Assembly: GCA_021018995.1 (NCBI GenBank)
Contig: CM037586.1
Coordinates: 10,878,247 to 10,942,246, forward strand
DNA from: Chloranthus sessilifolius
Lineage: Eukaryota; Streptophyta; Magnoliopsida; Chloranthales; Chloranthaceae
Reading direction: 5' to 3'
Length of the DNA: 64,000 nt
Shown in pieces: positions 34,085 to 44,102 of the stretch. The translations under genes were made by a program, and so were the position numbers. The notes under the pieces were generated by a model. The model did no database searches. It had not been told where the DNA came from and saw nothing but the letters and a program-made list of their open reading frames with translations. Each line of letters starts with the position of its first letter. Positions within the stretch are counted from its first letter, which is position 1.

Positions 34085-35042
34085 GCGTACCCCTGAGCTT
34101 TCGAAAGCATTTTTCATACCCTTAGGAATCATCTCCAAACTCATAGGAATCATCCCAAACCCTTAGGAATCAACCCGAACCCTTAAAACCCTTCTCGGAC
34201 CCTTAGAAAGCCCAACCGGAGCAGTGGTTGAAAAGATGAGTGCCAAAGTTTACATAGACCTTTGCTGGAGGTGAAACCTATGCCATCGGAGAGAAAATAT
34301 TTCCAGCTTTCCAACAAGCCAAGAATCGCCTGATTCTGATCTGTAGATCAAACGTTATGGAGTTTTGAAAAATACAGCAAAATGTAGGATTTTACACTTG
34401 CACATATATTATATACGCAAAGGCAATTTTTTCCAAATTTTTGCCTTGCGTATATAATATATATGCAAGGCCAAATTAGCTTTTTTTGGGCTCCAGGATG
34501 GGTTTTAAACCTCCGGCTTCTGAACTTGGTTACTTTTCCTAAGCCTAGCGTATACTTTTTATACGCAAGGCTTAGGAATAGTATTTTTTGGGAAAATGTC
34601 TAGATTTTGAACCCGGGGTTTGACTTTTTGACCACTCTAAAGTTTGGGGTGCGTTTCTTTAGGACTGTTGCACCCCACTAGCTCTCTTTTTAACCCTTTT
34701 GCTATTTAGAAAGCTACCCTATCATCTACCATTAAACCCATGTTCCTACCTATCCAAACCCTTAAAAAACCCAAAAAATCGTAGAATAGAGATTACCTAA
34801 TTGCTAAACCCATTAGCCTTTAAGTACCCCTCTAGTCTTCTTCAACTAGATAAATAGAGAGCCACCCCCCCTTGTTTAGAGCTTGAAAATTTTCCAAAAG
34901 ATAGAAAAGTTTCGAGAGTTCCCTCTTCCTTCTTCAAGCTTTAACCCATAGAAATTTCAGAATTATTTTTGCCTTTTTGATCCCATATTCTATCATCAAC
35001 TCCTTACTTCAGTAAGAGAGAGCCCCTAGCTCACTTCTCTTA
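34085..35042. other. Spacer, LTR-like, with a hairpin
   Basis: No gene seen. An imperfect inverted repeat at about 34397-34475 pairs ATATACGCAAAGGCAA with TTGCCTTGCGTATAT around a T-rich loop, and a further half-copy (TATACGCAAGGCTTA) lies near 34565. The stretch may be part of the element that hosted composite A. Confidence 0.4.
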
Positions 35043-35696
35043 TCATCTGTAACATCCTAAAAATTTTGACTTTAAAGAGCGTACCTCGGGATGTGTGCTC
35101 AATTTTAAATAGTATACCTCGGGATGCGTGCATATCTGGTCATTTGTTTGATCAAGTGAAAATTAACTTGATGAGTTAGGTAAGATTAGGTTTGAGGTGA
35201 AAGTACATGTGTGTGTGGTGTTGGATCTGTTAGTAAGGTCATAAATACCTATCAATGTGTATGTGTGTTCTATACCCAAGTTTGGGTTATAACAAAAGCT
35301 TAAGAGAAGCTATCCTCTTATGTTTAATGTGGATTGTTAGGAGCTTAAGAAGGGAGAGAGAGAGGTTAGAGAGAAAGAAGAGGAGATGCTTGAGAGTAAA
35401 TGTAAAAGATTTGTGCGTGAGATTTACAGATTTAAGACCGTACACGAGCTTTAAATTCCGACGGAATCGCATGTGAGATCTCGTGGAGTTGAGGTTAGGA
35501 ACCCTAACTCTAGATTGAAGCCCTTGAATCACTCATACGTTGGAATTGAGGTAAGGTTTTGTTAATTGATGATATGTATGATGTTGAGCTTTAAATTAAT
35601 GTATGGATGTTGGATTAAAAGGGGGAAAAGAAGAAAAAATGGAGAAAAGGTTGAAAGAGAGATGTATAGCTAGAAAGGGCTGTTTTTCTGTCAAAA

Positions 35697-35935
35697 TCGA
35701 TTAATCGATTTTTATCAGAAGGAAAAATCAGGAAACTGCAGCTCGAAACCGATTAATCGAATTTAATTTGATTAATCAAATTTTGAATTTCAATTAATCG
35801 ATTTGGAATCAATTAATCGACTGGGTACTTCCAGTGGCTGGAAAAAAGTGGACTTTGGGAAAACCGATTAATCAATTTTGAAATTTCGATTAATTGATAT
35901 TGGGATCGATTAATCGATTTTGACTATGCTTGTCG
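35697..35935. repeat. TCGATTAATCGA array in LTR fragment D
   Basis: Several copies of GATTAATCGA and one-base variants (ATTAATCAA, ATTAATTGA) lie 645-885 bases from the LTR start, the same relative place as in family C LTRs. Confidence 0.8.
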
Positions 35936-36002
35936 ACACTGCTTCGGTATTTCGGTCGTAACTTTTTACTCAAATCTCCGATTGACGCAATTCTTATGGC
36001 AT

Positions 36003-36406
36003 TGTAACAGTCCCACATCGGATAGGGAAAAGTCCTGACCCTGGGCTATATGTGATTGCGAACGTTACATGTCATGACACGTTTTGGGTGGGGACTTAAG
36101 CTCATGCCAAAAATAAAATCGGGGCGGGGACCTAAGCCCAGAACCGGACAATATTATGGCATGTGGCTATGGGTCGTCACAGAATGGTATCAGAGCCGAC
36201 GACGGTTCTTCTATAAGGTGGGGGGATTGTAAGAGTCCCACATCGGATTGGGAAAAGTCCTTACCCTGGGCTATATGTGATTGCGGACGTTACATGTCAT
36301 GACACGTTTTGGGTGGGGACTTAAGCCCATGCCAAAAATAAAATCGGGGTTGGGACCTAAGCCCAGAGCTGGAAAATATTGTGGCCTGTGGGTCTGGGTC
36401 GTCACA
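36003..36406 (+). mobile_element. TRIM with two 179 bp LTRs
   Basis: LTR 1 (36003-36181) and LTR 2 (36228-36406) both start TGTAA and AGTCCCACATCGG and end GGTCGTCACA, differing at roughly one base in ten. Between them are an initiator-Met PBS TGGTATCAGAGCC (36185-36197) and a PPT AAGGTGGGGGGAT (36215-36227). There is no coding capacity. An ORF of 170 codons crossing it at 36281-36793 is a chance frame. Confidence 0.88.
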
Positions 36407-36411
36407 TCATC

Positions 36412-37390
36412 CCTCTTGCAAGCTTTAACAAATAGAACCATCTCTAACCCTTTGTGCTATCGGAAGTCCATCGGAATCGACACTCACGCCAAGGTCCATG
36501 GTGGTATTATAAGTGCTCGAGAGCTCCGGCTCTCCCCTCTATTCCTCTACCTTCTTTGTTTTTTCTCTATCTTAGAATTTGCGTTGTTACGCCACCAAAA
36601 TTTTGGTGCTTGCGGGGGGGTTCAATTAAAATCGGAGTGCCTTCGGGCAAGGGGGAGTGCCGCTCAAAATTTTATTTTTTCTTTTACTTTGGCCATAGTA
36701 GTGACCGCTTATGAGCGGATCAATCGGGTGCCTAACGCCTTTCCGATTGATAACCGAAACCCCTACCCAAGAGCCCTTGGCATAGATCGGTGAATCAAAG
36801 TCATATTTTCGCACTTCGGTGCTTATAATATCGATTTAGGTATCCCGGGACACCAAAAGCTCCTCGTGGCGACTCTTGTTTTCTTACGAGCACATTGTCG
36901 GGACAGACTCACGAGAGCCCACGATCACACAGTGGTATAGTCGAAGCATCGGTAAATTTGAACATCCAACTTTGTTTTTTTATGAATATGAAACTTTGGA
37001 GGGAGCGTTTTGGGCATGAAATGGTACTAAGTGGTACATTCGAAGCACTGGTAAATTTGAACATCCAACTTTATGGCCTGTTCTAATACCATGATAAATT
37101 TAGACATCCAACTCAAAATCCATTGGCATAGAGTTGAGAGGCCCAGGATCTTATAAGAGGAGAGATGAGGCTACGATTATCCAATGTGGGACTGAACTCA
37201 ATAGCTGAAGCACTGATAATGGTATTTAACAACTCTAAGTTGCAAAGACCCTGTATTAGCTGTGGTTCGAAGGTCATCTATTTCTATAAACTAGGCACAC
37301 CTAATTCATCAACTAAGATGTAGGGGGTAACAACCAACATGTACATGAGACTCATTAATATTTATGCTTTTCATAGGTTTCCTATAGGGA
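36412..37390. other. LTR-like intergenic sequence
   Basis: A phrase TGGCGACTCTTG at 36866 resembles the PBS of some Tat/Ogre elements, which would make the sequence to its left the end of an LTR; I found no partner. A segment CTGGTAAATTTGAACATCCAAC recurs at about 36947 and 37047. No gene is supported. Confidence 0.3.
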
Positions 37391-37394
37391 ACCA

Positions 37395-38290
37395 AACACC
37401 GACCCTGCTGAACAGCCCCGAAAATCGACACAAACCGAACCGAACCGGAGTGAAATCTGTTCGATTTTCGATTTTGGTAGCTAGAAACCGAAAATTGAAT
37501 TGGAACGTTGAGTAAACCAACCCCTTAATTGATCAATACTAGCCCGAACCGGACCCGAAGCGGCGATGTAAACCGTACCTGAACCGAACCAAACCACTAT
37601 ACTCCGATAAATCTAGCAAAATCTTAAAGAAATAGCTATACAACTGTGTACAACTGTTCACTGCACGTGCCATGAGACTTCTTTATTTAAAAACAAAAAA
37701 ATAGTATAGCTGCACATGCCATGAGACTTCTTTTTTTCCTCTCTATGGTACAACTGTGTACAGTTGTTCACTGCACATGCCATGAGACTTCTTTATTTAA
37801 AAACGAAAAAATCGTAATAAAGAAGAGAAAACCCAATGAAGAGAAGAAGAGCTTTCACCATGGGAACCAACAAAGAGAAGAGAAAACCCAAGTTCCTTTG
37901 CCTCCACAGATTCCGTACAAGTGCCGATGTCTTAAAGAAACAAATCGGAAAGTGGCCGGATTCCGTCCACAGAAAACTCGATCTCGTCTTCTTCGATGCT
38001 CCTTTTCCCTTTATCCCCCATTGTTTTTTTTTTCAAGCACAAGCATGGTGTTAACTGTTCACCATGAATTGAACCGAACCAAACTGATACATTGACTGAG
38101 TGATGAGTGATCGGGCTAAACCCTAACCAACCGATTTGAACCAAATAGAATACCGAAAAAATCGGTTTCGGTTTGGGTATTTCTGCACATCGGTACACCG
38201 AACCCAACCGATTCATATTTCAATTTGTGGTGTACTGAACCAAACACCAAAAAAATGGGGTCGGTTTGATACACCGAACCTACATCCCTA
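37395..38290. repeat. CCGAACCG-rich repeat with internal duplications
   Basis: Both ends carry AACCGAACC/GGTTTCGGTTT-type strings in opposite orientation, a known low-complexity signature of small plant transposable elements. Inside, the phrase CATGCCATGAGACTTCTTT is repeated three times between 37668 and 37795, with flanking copies of ACAACTGTGTACA. Short ORFs across it (37721-38216, both strands) are not convincing. Confidence 0.5.
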
Positions 38291-38599
38291 GTTTCCTACC
38301 ATTCTTAACAATTATACAACAATTATACGAGTGCAACGGCTCTTGATCAAACATAAGGAACCATTAAATAACATATAAAAGGACTACCACATGAAAAAGT
38401 GTATCTATCGTAAAGAGGATCAACTCTCCTTACCGTCATTTAAACACCAAATGTTGTTTAAATGATCTTTCACCATTTATTAGCTAATAAATTTGGAAAT
38501 CCATTATGTCAAAGTGATAAAGTATCCATTGAAGGGCTATAGATAAAAAAATCACATTTTTTAGGAGATTCGAATCATCCGATCTGCGCACTCTAATAC

Positions 38600-38759
38600 C
38601 ACTACAAAAAATAAGACTATTAGCGGCACAAAAAACTGCTGCTATTAACAAAAAAATGCTGCTACTACTCTTATTGCTATTGAAACAACAAGCTTTTTTA
38701 TTAATAGTGGCAATTTTTGGTGCCCCTAATAGTCTTATATTTTGTAGTGTACTAATAGT
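38600..38759. mobile_element. CACTA-type MITE, 160 bp
   Basis: Starts CACTACAAAAAATAAGACTA and ends TAGTCTTATATTTTGTAGTG, an inverted repeat of about 28 bases. It is flanked by the 3 bp duplication TAC (38597-38599, 38760-38762), as expected for the CACTA (En/Spm) superfamily. Confidence 0.88.
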
Positions 38760-38987
38760 TGTTCTTAATATTGATGGCTGATATTAAAGTTCATCAATCA
38801 AATGATTTACATTCACTTAGAACTTAGAAGCATAATCCTTTGGCTCAGACATGTTCCAACGATGGATTTGCACTTTAACAATTTATATTGATCATAGATG
38901 ATCTTTCTGTCTCTCTCTATTTTCTTCTACTCCTCATATCTAACTATACTCTCTACACCCTCTACCCAATCTAGATCATGTCCATTA

Positions 38988-39318
38988 TGTTAAAATAGTC
39001 CGACATTGCTTGTGGGCTTGAAGGTCTTGGGCTATATATAATTTGGGCACTCCTCACCTGACAAGCCGATTTTATGAGGTTGAGTTAGGCCCATAGAGTT
39101 CTTACATGTCATAAAGTAGGCATTTCTCTACTCTATATCACCCAATTCACTTGTCCATGTGATTTGGCTTGGCTTAATCCAGTCAATGTGTGCGGGGGCG
39201 TATTAAAATAGTCCCACATTGCTTGTGAATTGAAGGTCTTGAACTATATATAATTTGAGCACTTCTTACTATACAAGTCAATTTTGTGAGATTGAATTAC
39301 GCCCATAGGGTTCTTTCA
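38988..39318. mobile_element. Second TRIM, two LTRs of about 119 bp
   Basis: LTR 1 (38988-39106) starts TGTTAAAATAGTCC and ends TTCTTACA. LTR 2 (39201-39318) starts TATTAAAATAGTCCC and ends TTCTTTCA. The block is flanked by CATTA on both sides (38983-38987, 39319-39323). A purine-rich TGTGCGGGGGCG precedes LTR 2. No clear PBS was recognised. Confidence 0.78.
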
Positions 39319-39785
39319 CATTATGCATTTGATTTTGTTTCATAAAAAAATAATAGTGTCCGGTATAGATGACCTATTAGTAATTGAATGGAAACGGTCC
39401 ATATTTTACACGAAAAAGTGCATCATATAAAATTTTGGCTTGCCTTCTATCTATAGATGGCTTGATAATGTGAATTATTTGGATTGGTTAAAATTGATGC
39501 GATGCCTGTGTGGTTTAAATTACCCAAACTCTCATCTTCATGAACGTGTGTAGTAATTTATATTTGCCGTCATTTAAACACGAAATCTTACACTATCAAA
39601 GATTAAAGATTTAAGATGTGAGTGATGGATACCGTCAGAGTCATACATTAAAGACTGAAATACAGCAAGCCCAAAAGCAGTGTTTAAGGGGATTTAAACC
39701 ATTCAAAAACGGATGGATCACCATCTACTTGAACCATTTAATGACAAATGGTTCACCATCTACGTGAACCACGTGTAAAAGTGAA

Positions 39786-40220
39786 GGTACCTCTATTAGC
39801 GCTCACGCAATCTCTGAAAGCGCTCACATCAGAAACCCCTTCAAAGTCATTGATTGCTTCAGATCAGGTGATGAAGATCACATTTCACCCTTATCATTGA
39901 CACAATATTTCTTGAGATCATGTCACACCTCTCATACGACCAATTTTTTATTCCACATGTCACATATCCCCAAAAAATGACCCTAAAATAGAGTTTGAGT
40001 GTGATGTGTGCCATAGATTCAAGGGGAATTTTTGGAGATATGTAACATGTGGAATAAAAAATTGACCGTCTAATAGATGGGACGTGATTTCAAGATCCAT
40101 TGTATGGAAGATCGGGGTGAAACACGATCTCCATCATGTAACTCAAAGCAATCAATGATTTTGAAGAGGTTGCAAACATAGGCGCTTTCAGAGATTGTGT
40201 GGGCGTTAATAGAGGAACCC
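39786..40220. mobile_element. Palindromic Mutator-like MITE, 435 bp
   Basis: The ends GGTACCTCTATTA and TAATAGAGGAACCC begin an inverted repeat that continues through almost the whole element (for example CAATCTCTGAAAGCGC against GCGCTTTCAGAGATTG), meeting near 40003. The flanks AAAAGTGAA (39777-39785) and AAAAGTAAA (40221-40229) are a 9 bp duplication with one mismatch, as expected for Mutator-like elements. Confidence 0.75.
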
Positions 40221-40229
40221 AAAAGTAAA

Positions 40230-40974
40230 TCTATCATAAAATTATACACTCCCCCAGTCTAAATGGTGTTCACTATGTTTATAATTTGGATTGATTCTTT
40301 CTTGTTTTTTTGTCACTTGCAACTTTCTCTTAGATTCTTTGTCGTAATTCCTTTGAATGACTCTATTTCAGATTGTATTTCTACAAGTTGAACCGACAAT
40401 AAGAATATAAAAAAAATTCAATAGGTGAAGGGAATTAAGGGATAACTGAATAAAATCCCTAATTGCACAAAAATGATGTTTAAATGATCTTAGATCATTA
40501 TTAGTCTAATATGTGGGTGATCTATATCATCAAAGTGATAGATCATAGACTCAAGTGCTACAGGCCCAAAAATAGTGTCACAAGGAGATTTACACCATGG
40601 ATATGTCAGCTTTGGGCAGAGACATGTTCACTTAGAGGCATGTATCTTTAAGCAGAGACATGTTATAATTATAGATTTCCACTTGGACAATTTAGATTGA
40701 TCACAGACATTCACCACATGGCATGATGACAATCACACTTCAGTGATGCGAGATTAAAAGTCCAACTCTAATGGTATAAGATCGTTTAAGCACCACTCTG
40801 GTTAACCATTCATGTGGACCATTTGAAAAAGTACATTTTTCATAAAACTATGGCCCACCCTTGACAAAATCGGATGCGCCTTGTCCAATGTTCTAGGGTC
40901 GTTATCTCTGGTCCTTTTTTCCTATTTTGCCTAGTGGCAATCACTAGTGTGCATCATTTGGCCAAAGTCGGTGC
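40230..40974. other. Intergenic, dispersed repeat fragments
   Basis: No gene seen. A phrase around GTTTAAATGATCTT with GTGATAGATCATAGACT resembles fragments at 38455-38530 and 39570-39640, suggesting a degraded dispersed repeat. Confidence 0.4.
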
Positions 40975-41135
40975 CACTATAAAAAATAAGACTATTAATG
41001 ATAGTTTTTTGCTGTAAAAAATTGTCGTTATTAACAAAGAAACTATTAAAGATTATTAAAACTGTTAGTGACAAGGATATTATCAGCAGTTTTGTTGTTA
41101 ATTAGCGGCAGCCTAATAGTTTTATTTTTTTAGCA
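40975..41135. mobile_element. Degraded CACTA-type MITE, 161 bp
   Basis: Starts CACTATAAAAAATAAGACTA and ends TAATAGTTTTATTTTTTTAGCA, with 3 bp flanks TGC on both sides (40972-40974, 41136-41138). Length and ends match the MITE at 38600-38759. Confidence 0.75.
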
Positions 41136-41138
41136 TGC

Positions 41139-41809
41139 TGACCATCTGGCATAGGCTAGCTAATGGTCCCCTTCGATTCTTTTTTTTGGTAGGTGGGGCA
41201 GGTGGTGACCCTCTTGTTCATCCTTCTCGTTTTCTTTTAAATGATAATGCTAAAAAAAAAAAAAAACGATAAAATAAAATTAATTTGCCTACGTCCACGA
41301 GACATTGGTAAACAGTTTTATTGACGACCTAACGAAGAAATAATATAATTGAACAATTTTTTAGGAAAAGAGAAATATTTAACTCTTAAGATTTTCAACG
41401 TATTTTTTAAGTATCGAAAATGTTCCCACATTTAATCATGTATAAGATTTTAATATTTGGGCAACTGTCAATGCGAACCACATGAAAAAGTGTATCTATC
41501 ATACCCATCCAAAACAAACAGTGTGTAGCTGTTATAAAACAATCCTCTCTGCCCAATACATATATATCATATCCATTATGCATGAGATTTGGATTCATCT
41601 AAATTAGTAGAAAGTGTGGTATATATGGCCGTGAGCAGGGAGCATACCCCAGATTTCCTTACCATGGGGCTAATGATGGTCTCCAACCAGCTAAGGGACA
41701 TTATATTTGGGGGTTTGTACACAATGCAAAGCTGTATAAAGAAGCTAATGATGGTCAACAATCAGCTTAAAAAGAAGAAAACCACGTGATACATACATCC
41801 CCAACCTCT

Positions 41810-41814
<5 letters not shown>
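41139..41814. other. Intergenic, nothing recognised
   Basis: AT-rich sequence without a convincing ORF or repeat. A tandem pair around GCTAATGATGGTC (about 41669 and 41747) is the only structure noted. Confidence 0.4.
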
Positions 41815-41847
<33 letters not shown>

Positions 41848-42918
41848 GGGTGGGGATATACGCCTGGGCCAAGAGATATTCCTATGCTAATTCATATGGG
41901 CGTGGCCCGTAGTGCTATTTTTGTAAAGTAAAGGGTAGCATGGGAACCACCTCACTTACTAGGGTTACACATTTAAAATATTTTAAAGCTTAAGTATCCT
42001 CCTAGCCATCATTTTTGGCTTTTTTAAAGTCTCTTTTTATCTTTCTTCTCTCTACTTTTTCAAGAAATTGTCAGAGTTACTTTTTCAGGTATATTTTATA
42101 AAAAAAAATGTAAGCGCCCGCTAGAGAAGCTCTAGCACCTCGGCAGCGAAGCGCCGGCTCTTCGATAGCAAGGTGTTGGGACCCCGACGCCGAGGTGCCA
42201 ATGTCGGAGTGATGGCGCCTCTATATCGAGGTGTCGGCGCTTCGCTAAAAAAAAAATAGGGCATTGCCGTTTCGTTTCAGGGGCGACAGTGCCTCTATAT
42301 CGAGGTACTGGCGCTTCGATAAAAACTAATAAAAATAAAAATCAATCAATAAATAAAAATTTAGCGAAGCGCCAACTCCTCCATATATAGGTGCCAGTGC
42401 TTCGGTGCCCCTAATTTTTTTTAAAATTTTGTATTTTGTTTTATTTTTATTAAAGCGCTAGCCCCTCGGTATAGAGGCACCGACGCCCCTGAAACAAGGC
42501 GTCGATGCCCCATTTTTATTTTTTTAATGAAACGCCGGCACCTTGGTGCCAGATTGCTATCGCTTCGCCACCGGGGTGCCAACACCTCACTATCAGGGTG
42601 TCGCCGCTTCGCTACCGAGGAGCTAGCGCTTTGCTATCGGATGCTCACAATTTTTGGGTAAAATATATCTGAAAAAGTAAGTCTGATGCTTTCTTAGAAA
42701 AAGAGAGAAGAGAGAAAAATGAGACTTTAAAAAAACTTCTAGAAAAGTCATGAATGACGGTTGAAAGGGAATATAAATTTTAAATATTTTAAAGTTTAAC
42801 CCTAATTAGTAAAGTGGGCCCCATTCCACCCATCACTTAATAAAAAAGGTGTTACGTATTGCGCCCATATCAGTTCGCATAAAGATATCTCAAACGCCTA
42901 AGCACATTTTCCCCTTTC

Positions 42919-42956
<38 letters not shown>
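41815..42956. repeat. Large fold-back repeat in the promoter of the O-methyltransferase
   Basis: Arms of several hundred bases are inverted copies. The left arm, (AT)n TATAAAAGGGG then CATATGGGCG, TTTAAAATATTTTAAAG and TCTTTCTTCTCTC, mirrors the right arm, GAGAGAAGAGAG then TTTAAATATTTTAAAG, CGCCCATATC and CCCCTTTCCTTTTATA(AT)n. The centre (42115-42650) is GC-rich with repeated AGCGAAGCGCC and CGAGGTGTCGGCGCTTCG phrases, also mirrored around about 42385. No ORF is supported. It resembles fold-back or MULE-type elements; no clear target duplication can be seen because both ends lie in (AT)n. Confidence 0.75.
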
Positions 42957-42990
<34 letters not shown>

Positions 42991-43110
42991 CGTGATTTCG
43001 GTTCTGTTGAGAAAGATTAGTTCAACCCTACAACACTAACCTAGGGACTCCTTAATCTATATGTAGCTATATATGAAGAGGGATAGTAACAAGGGAGAAA
43101 ATAGACAAAG
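42922..43110 (+). promoter_or_regulatory. Proximal promoter and 5' leader of the O-methyltransferase
   Basis: An (AT)n run (42922-42956) passes into a (GA)n run (42957-42987), followed at once by a G-box CACGTG (42989-42994), 117 bases before the ATG. GAGA repeats and G-boxes are common plant promoter elements bound by BBR/BPC and bZIP/bHLH proteins. Their role here is inference. The transcription start is not defined. Confidence 0.5.
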
Positions 43111-43896
43111 ATGGGGGCTATCCAAAGAGAAGGAACAAATGAGTTAGTAGAAGCTCAAGCTCATGTATGGAACTACACATTTAACTTCATAAACTCCATG
43201 TCACTCAAGTGTGCTCTTCAACTAGGCATTCCAGACGCAATCCATAACCATGGCCGACCTATAATCCTCTCTGATTTGGTCACCACCCTTTCAATTCCTT
43301 CCTCCAAAACTGGTGCTGTGCACCGACTTATGCGTATTTTGGTGCATGCCGGCTTCTTCGCCATGCAAAAACCCGTTCACAAAGACAGAGAAGAAGAAGA
43401 AGAAGAAGCATACGTTCTTACACCCTCTTCAAAGCTCCTTGTGAAGGAGCACGCCAAGACCCTTTCACCATTTGTGTTAATGGAGCTAGACCCAAAGCTC
43501 ATAACTCCTTGGCACTCCTTGAGTGCTTGGTTCCGACGAACCGAGAGGACAGCCTTCGAGATTGCACACGGTCGGAGCTTTTGGGAATTGGCCGGCCAAT
43601 CTTCGGAACTGAATAAGTCTTTTAATGAGGCCATGGCTAGTGATACTCAGTTGGTGATGAGCTTCCTTGTTAAGGAGTGTCGGGGTGTTTTCGAGGGGTT
43701 AAGCTCATTGGTGGATGTTGGAGGTGGCATTGGGGTTGCAGCTCGGACCATTGCGGAGGCGTTCCCACAGGTGGAGTGCACTGTGTTAGACCTTCCACAA
43801 GTTGTTGCCACTGTGGCCGCGGGGGGCACAGCAGTTGACTTCGTCGGAGGGAATATGTTCGACTCCATCCCTCCTGCAGATGCAGTTCTTCTCAAG
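43111..43896 (+). CDS. Small-molecule O-methyltransferase, exon 1 (262 codons)
   Basis: The product resembles plant S-adenosylmethionine-dependent O-methyltransferases of the resveratrol/isoflavone type, cytosolic homodimers that methylate phenolic hydroxyls. The N-terminal dimerisation domain has ELVEAQAHVWNYTFNFINSM (11-30) and LKCALQLGIPDAIHNHG (32-48). The SAM-binding loop LVDVGGGIG is at 200-208, followed by VLDLPQVV. The frame is open up to LLK at codon 262, where AAG is followed by the donor GTATTT (43897). Relatives place an intron exactly here, before the W-x-L-H-D-W segment with the catalytic His. Exon 2, about 100 residues with the catalytic His and Glu, is not in the window. An acidic run of six Glu (94-99) is encoded by a GAA repeat. 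The exact substrate cannot be told from sequence. Confidence 0.9.
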
Positions 43897-44102
43897 GTAT
43901 TTTAGAGAATATTATTGCAGGTTAAGGTCTAATCCGTCCTGGTTAAACCTTTTTATTTATTTATATATATTTAGTTTTTTTAAAATTTTTTTGATCTTGC
44001 ATGTTTATCAGTTTTACAAGTATTTAGTCTTATAGATATTTAAGGTAGTAAAAAAGAAATGTCCAAATCATGTTCTAAAAACTTGGATGACAGAACCGGA
44101 CC
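43897..44102 (+). other. Start of O-methyltransferase intron, ending at B2 insertion
   Basis: The donor GTATTT opens an AT-rich intron. After 206 bases element B2 begins. The last five bases GGACC (44098-44102) should be the left target duplication of B2; the right copy lies outside the window. The intron therefore carries at least 19.9 kb of retroelements, all on the opposite strand. Confidence 0.8.

Larger units (their letters stand above)
35048..36406 (+). mobile_element. D/TRIM composite: C-related LTR fragment fused to a TRIM
   Basis: The block starts TGTAACATCC at 35048 and ends GTCGTCACA at 36406, with identical 5 bp flanks TCATC (35043-35047 and 36407-36411). The left 955 bases resemble the 5' part of the family C LTR in layout, including a TCGATTAATCGA array at 35697-35935. 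The right 404 bases are a complete TRIM. The TRIM itself lacks a matching target duplication, so the outer duplication belongs to the fused unit. Confidence 0.7.

Noticed and set aside
36003..36406. Cassandra-type TRIM carrying 5S rRNA sequence
   Set aside because: The AGTCCCACATCGG start is similar, but I see no 5S internal promoter boxes in the 179 bp LTR.
36281..36793. 170-codon plus-strand ORF
   Set aside because: It starts inside TRIM LTR 2 and crosses the element end, with no domain or codon-use signal.
13040..36950. A full LTR running from TGTAGACACCC (13040) to CACGATCACACA (about 36938) as host of composite A
   Set aside because: The ends look LTR-like but no matching target duplication or second LTR was found, so I left it as spacer.
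37721..38216. Possible protein gene on either strand
   Set aside because: Overlapping frames on both strands lie in a CCGAACC-rich repeat with tandem duplications; no motif recognised.
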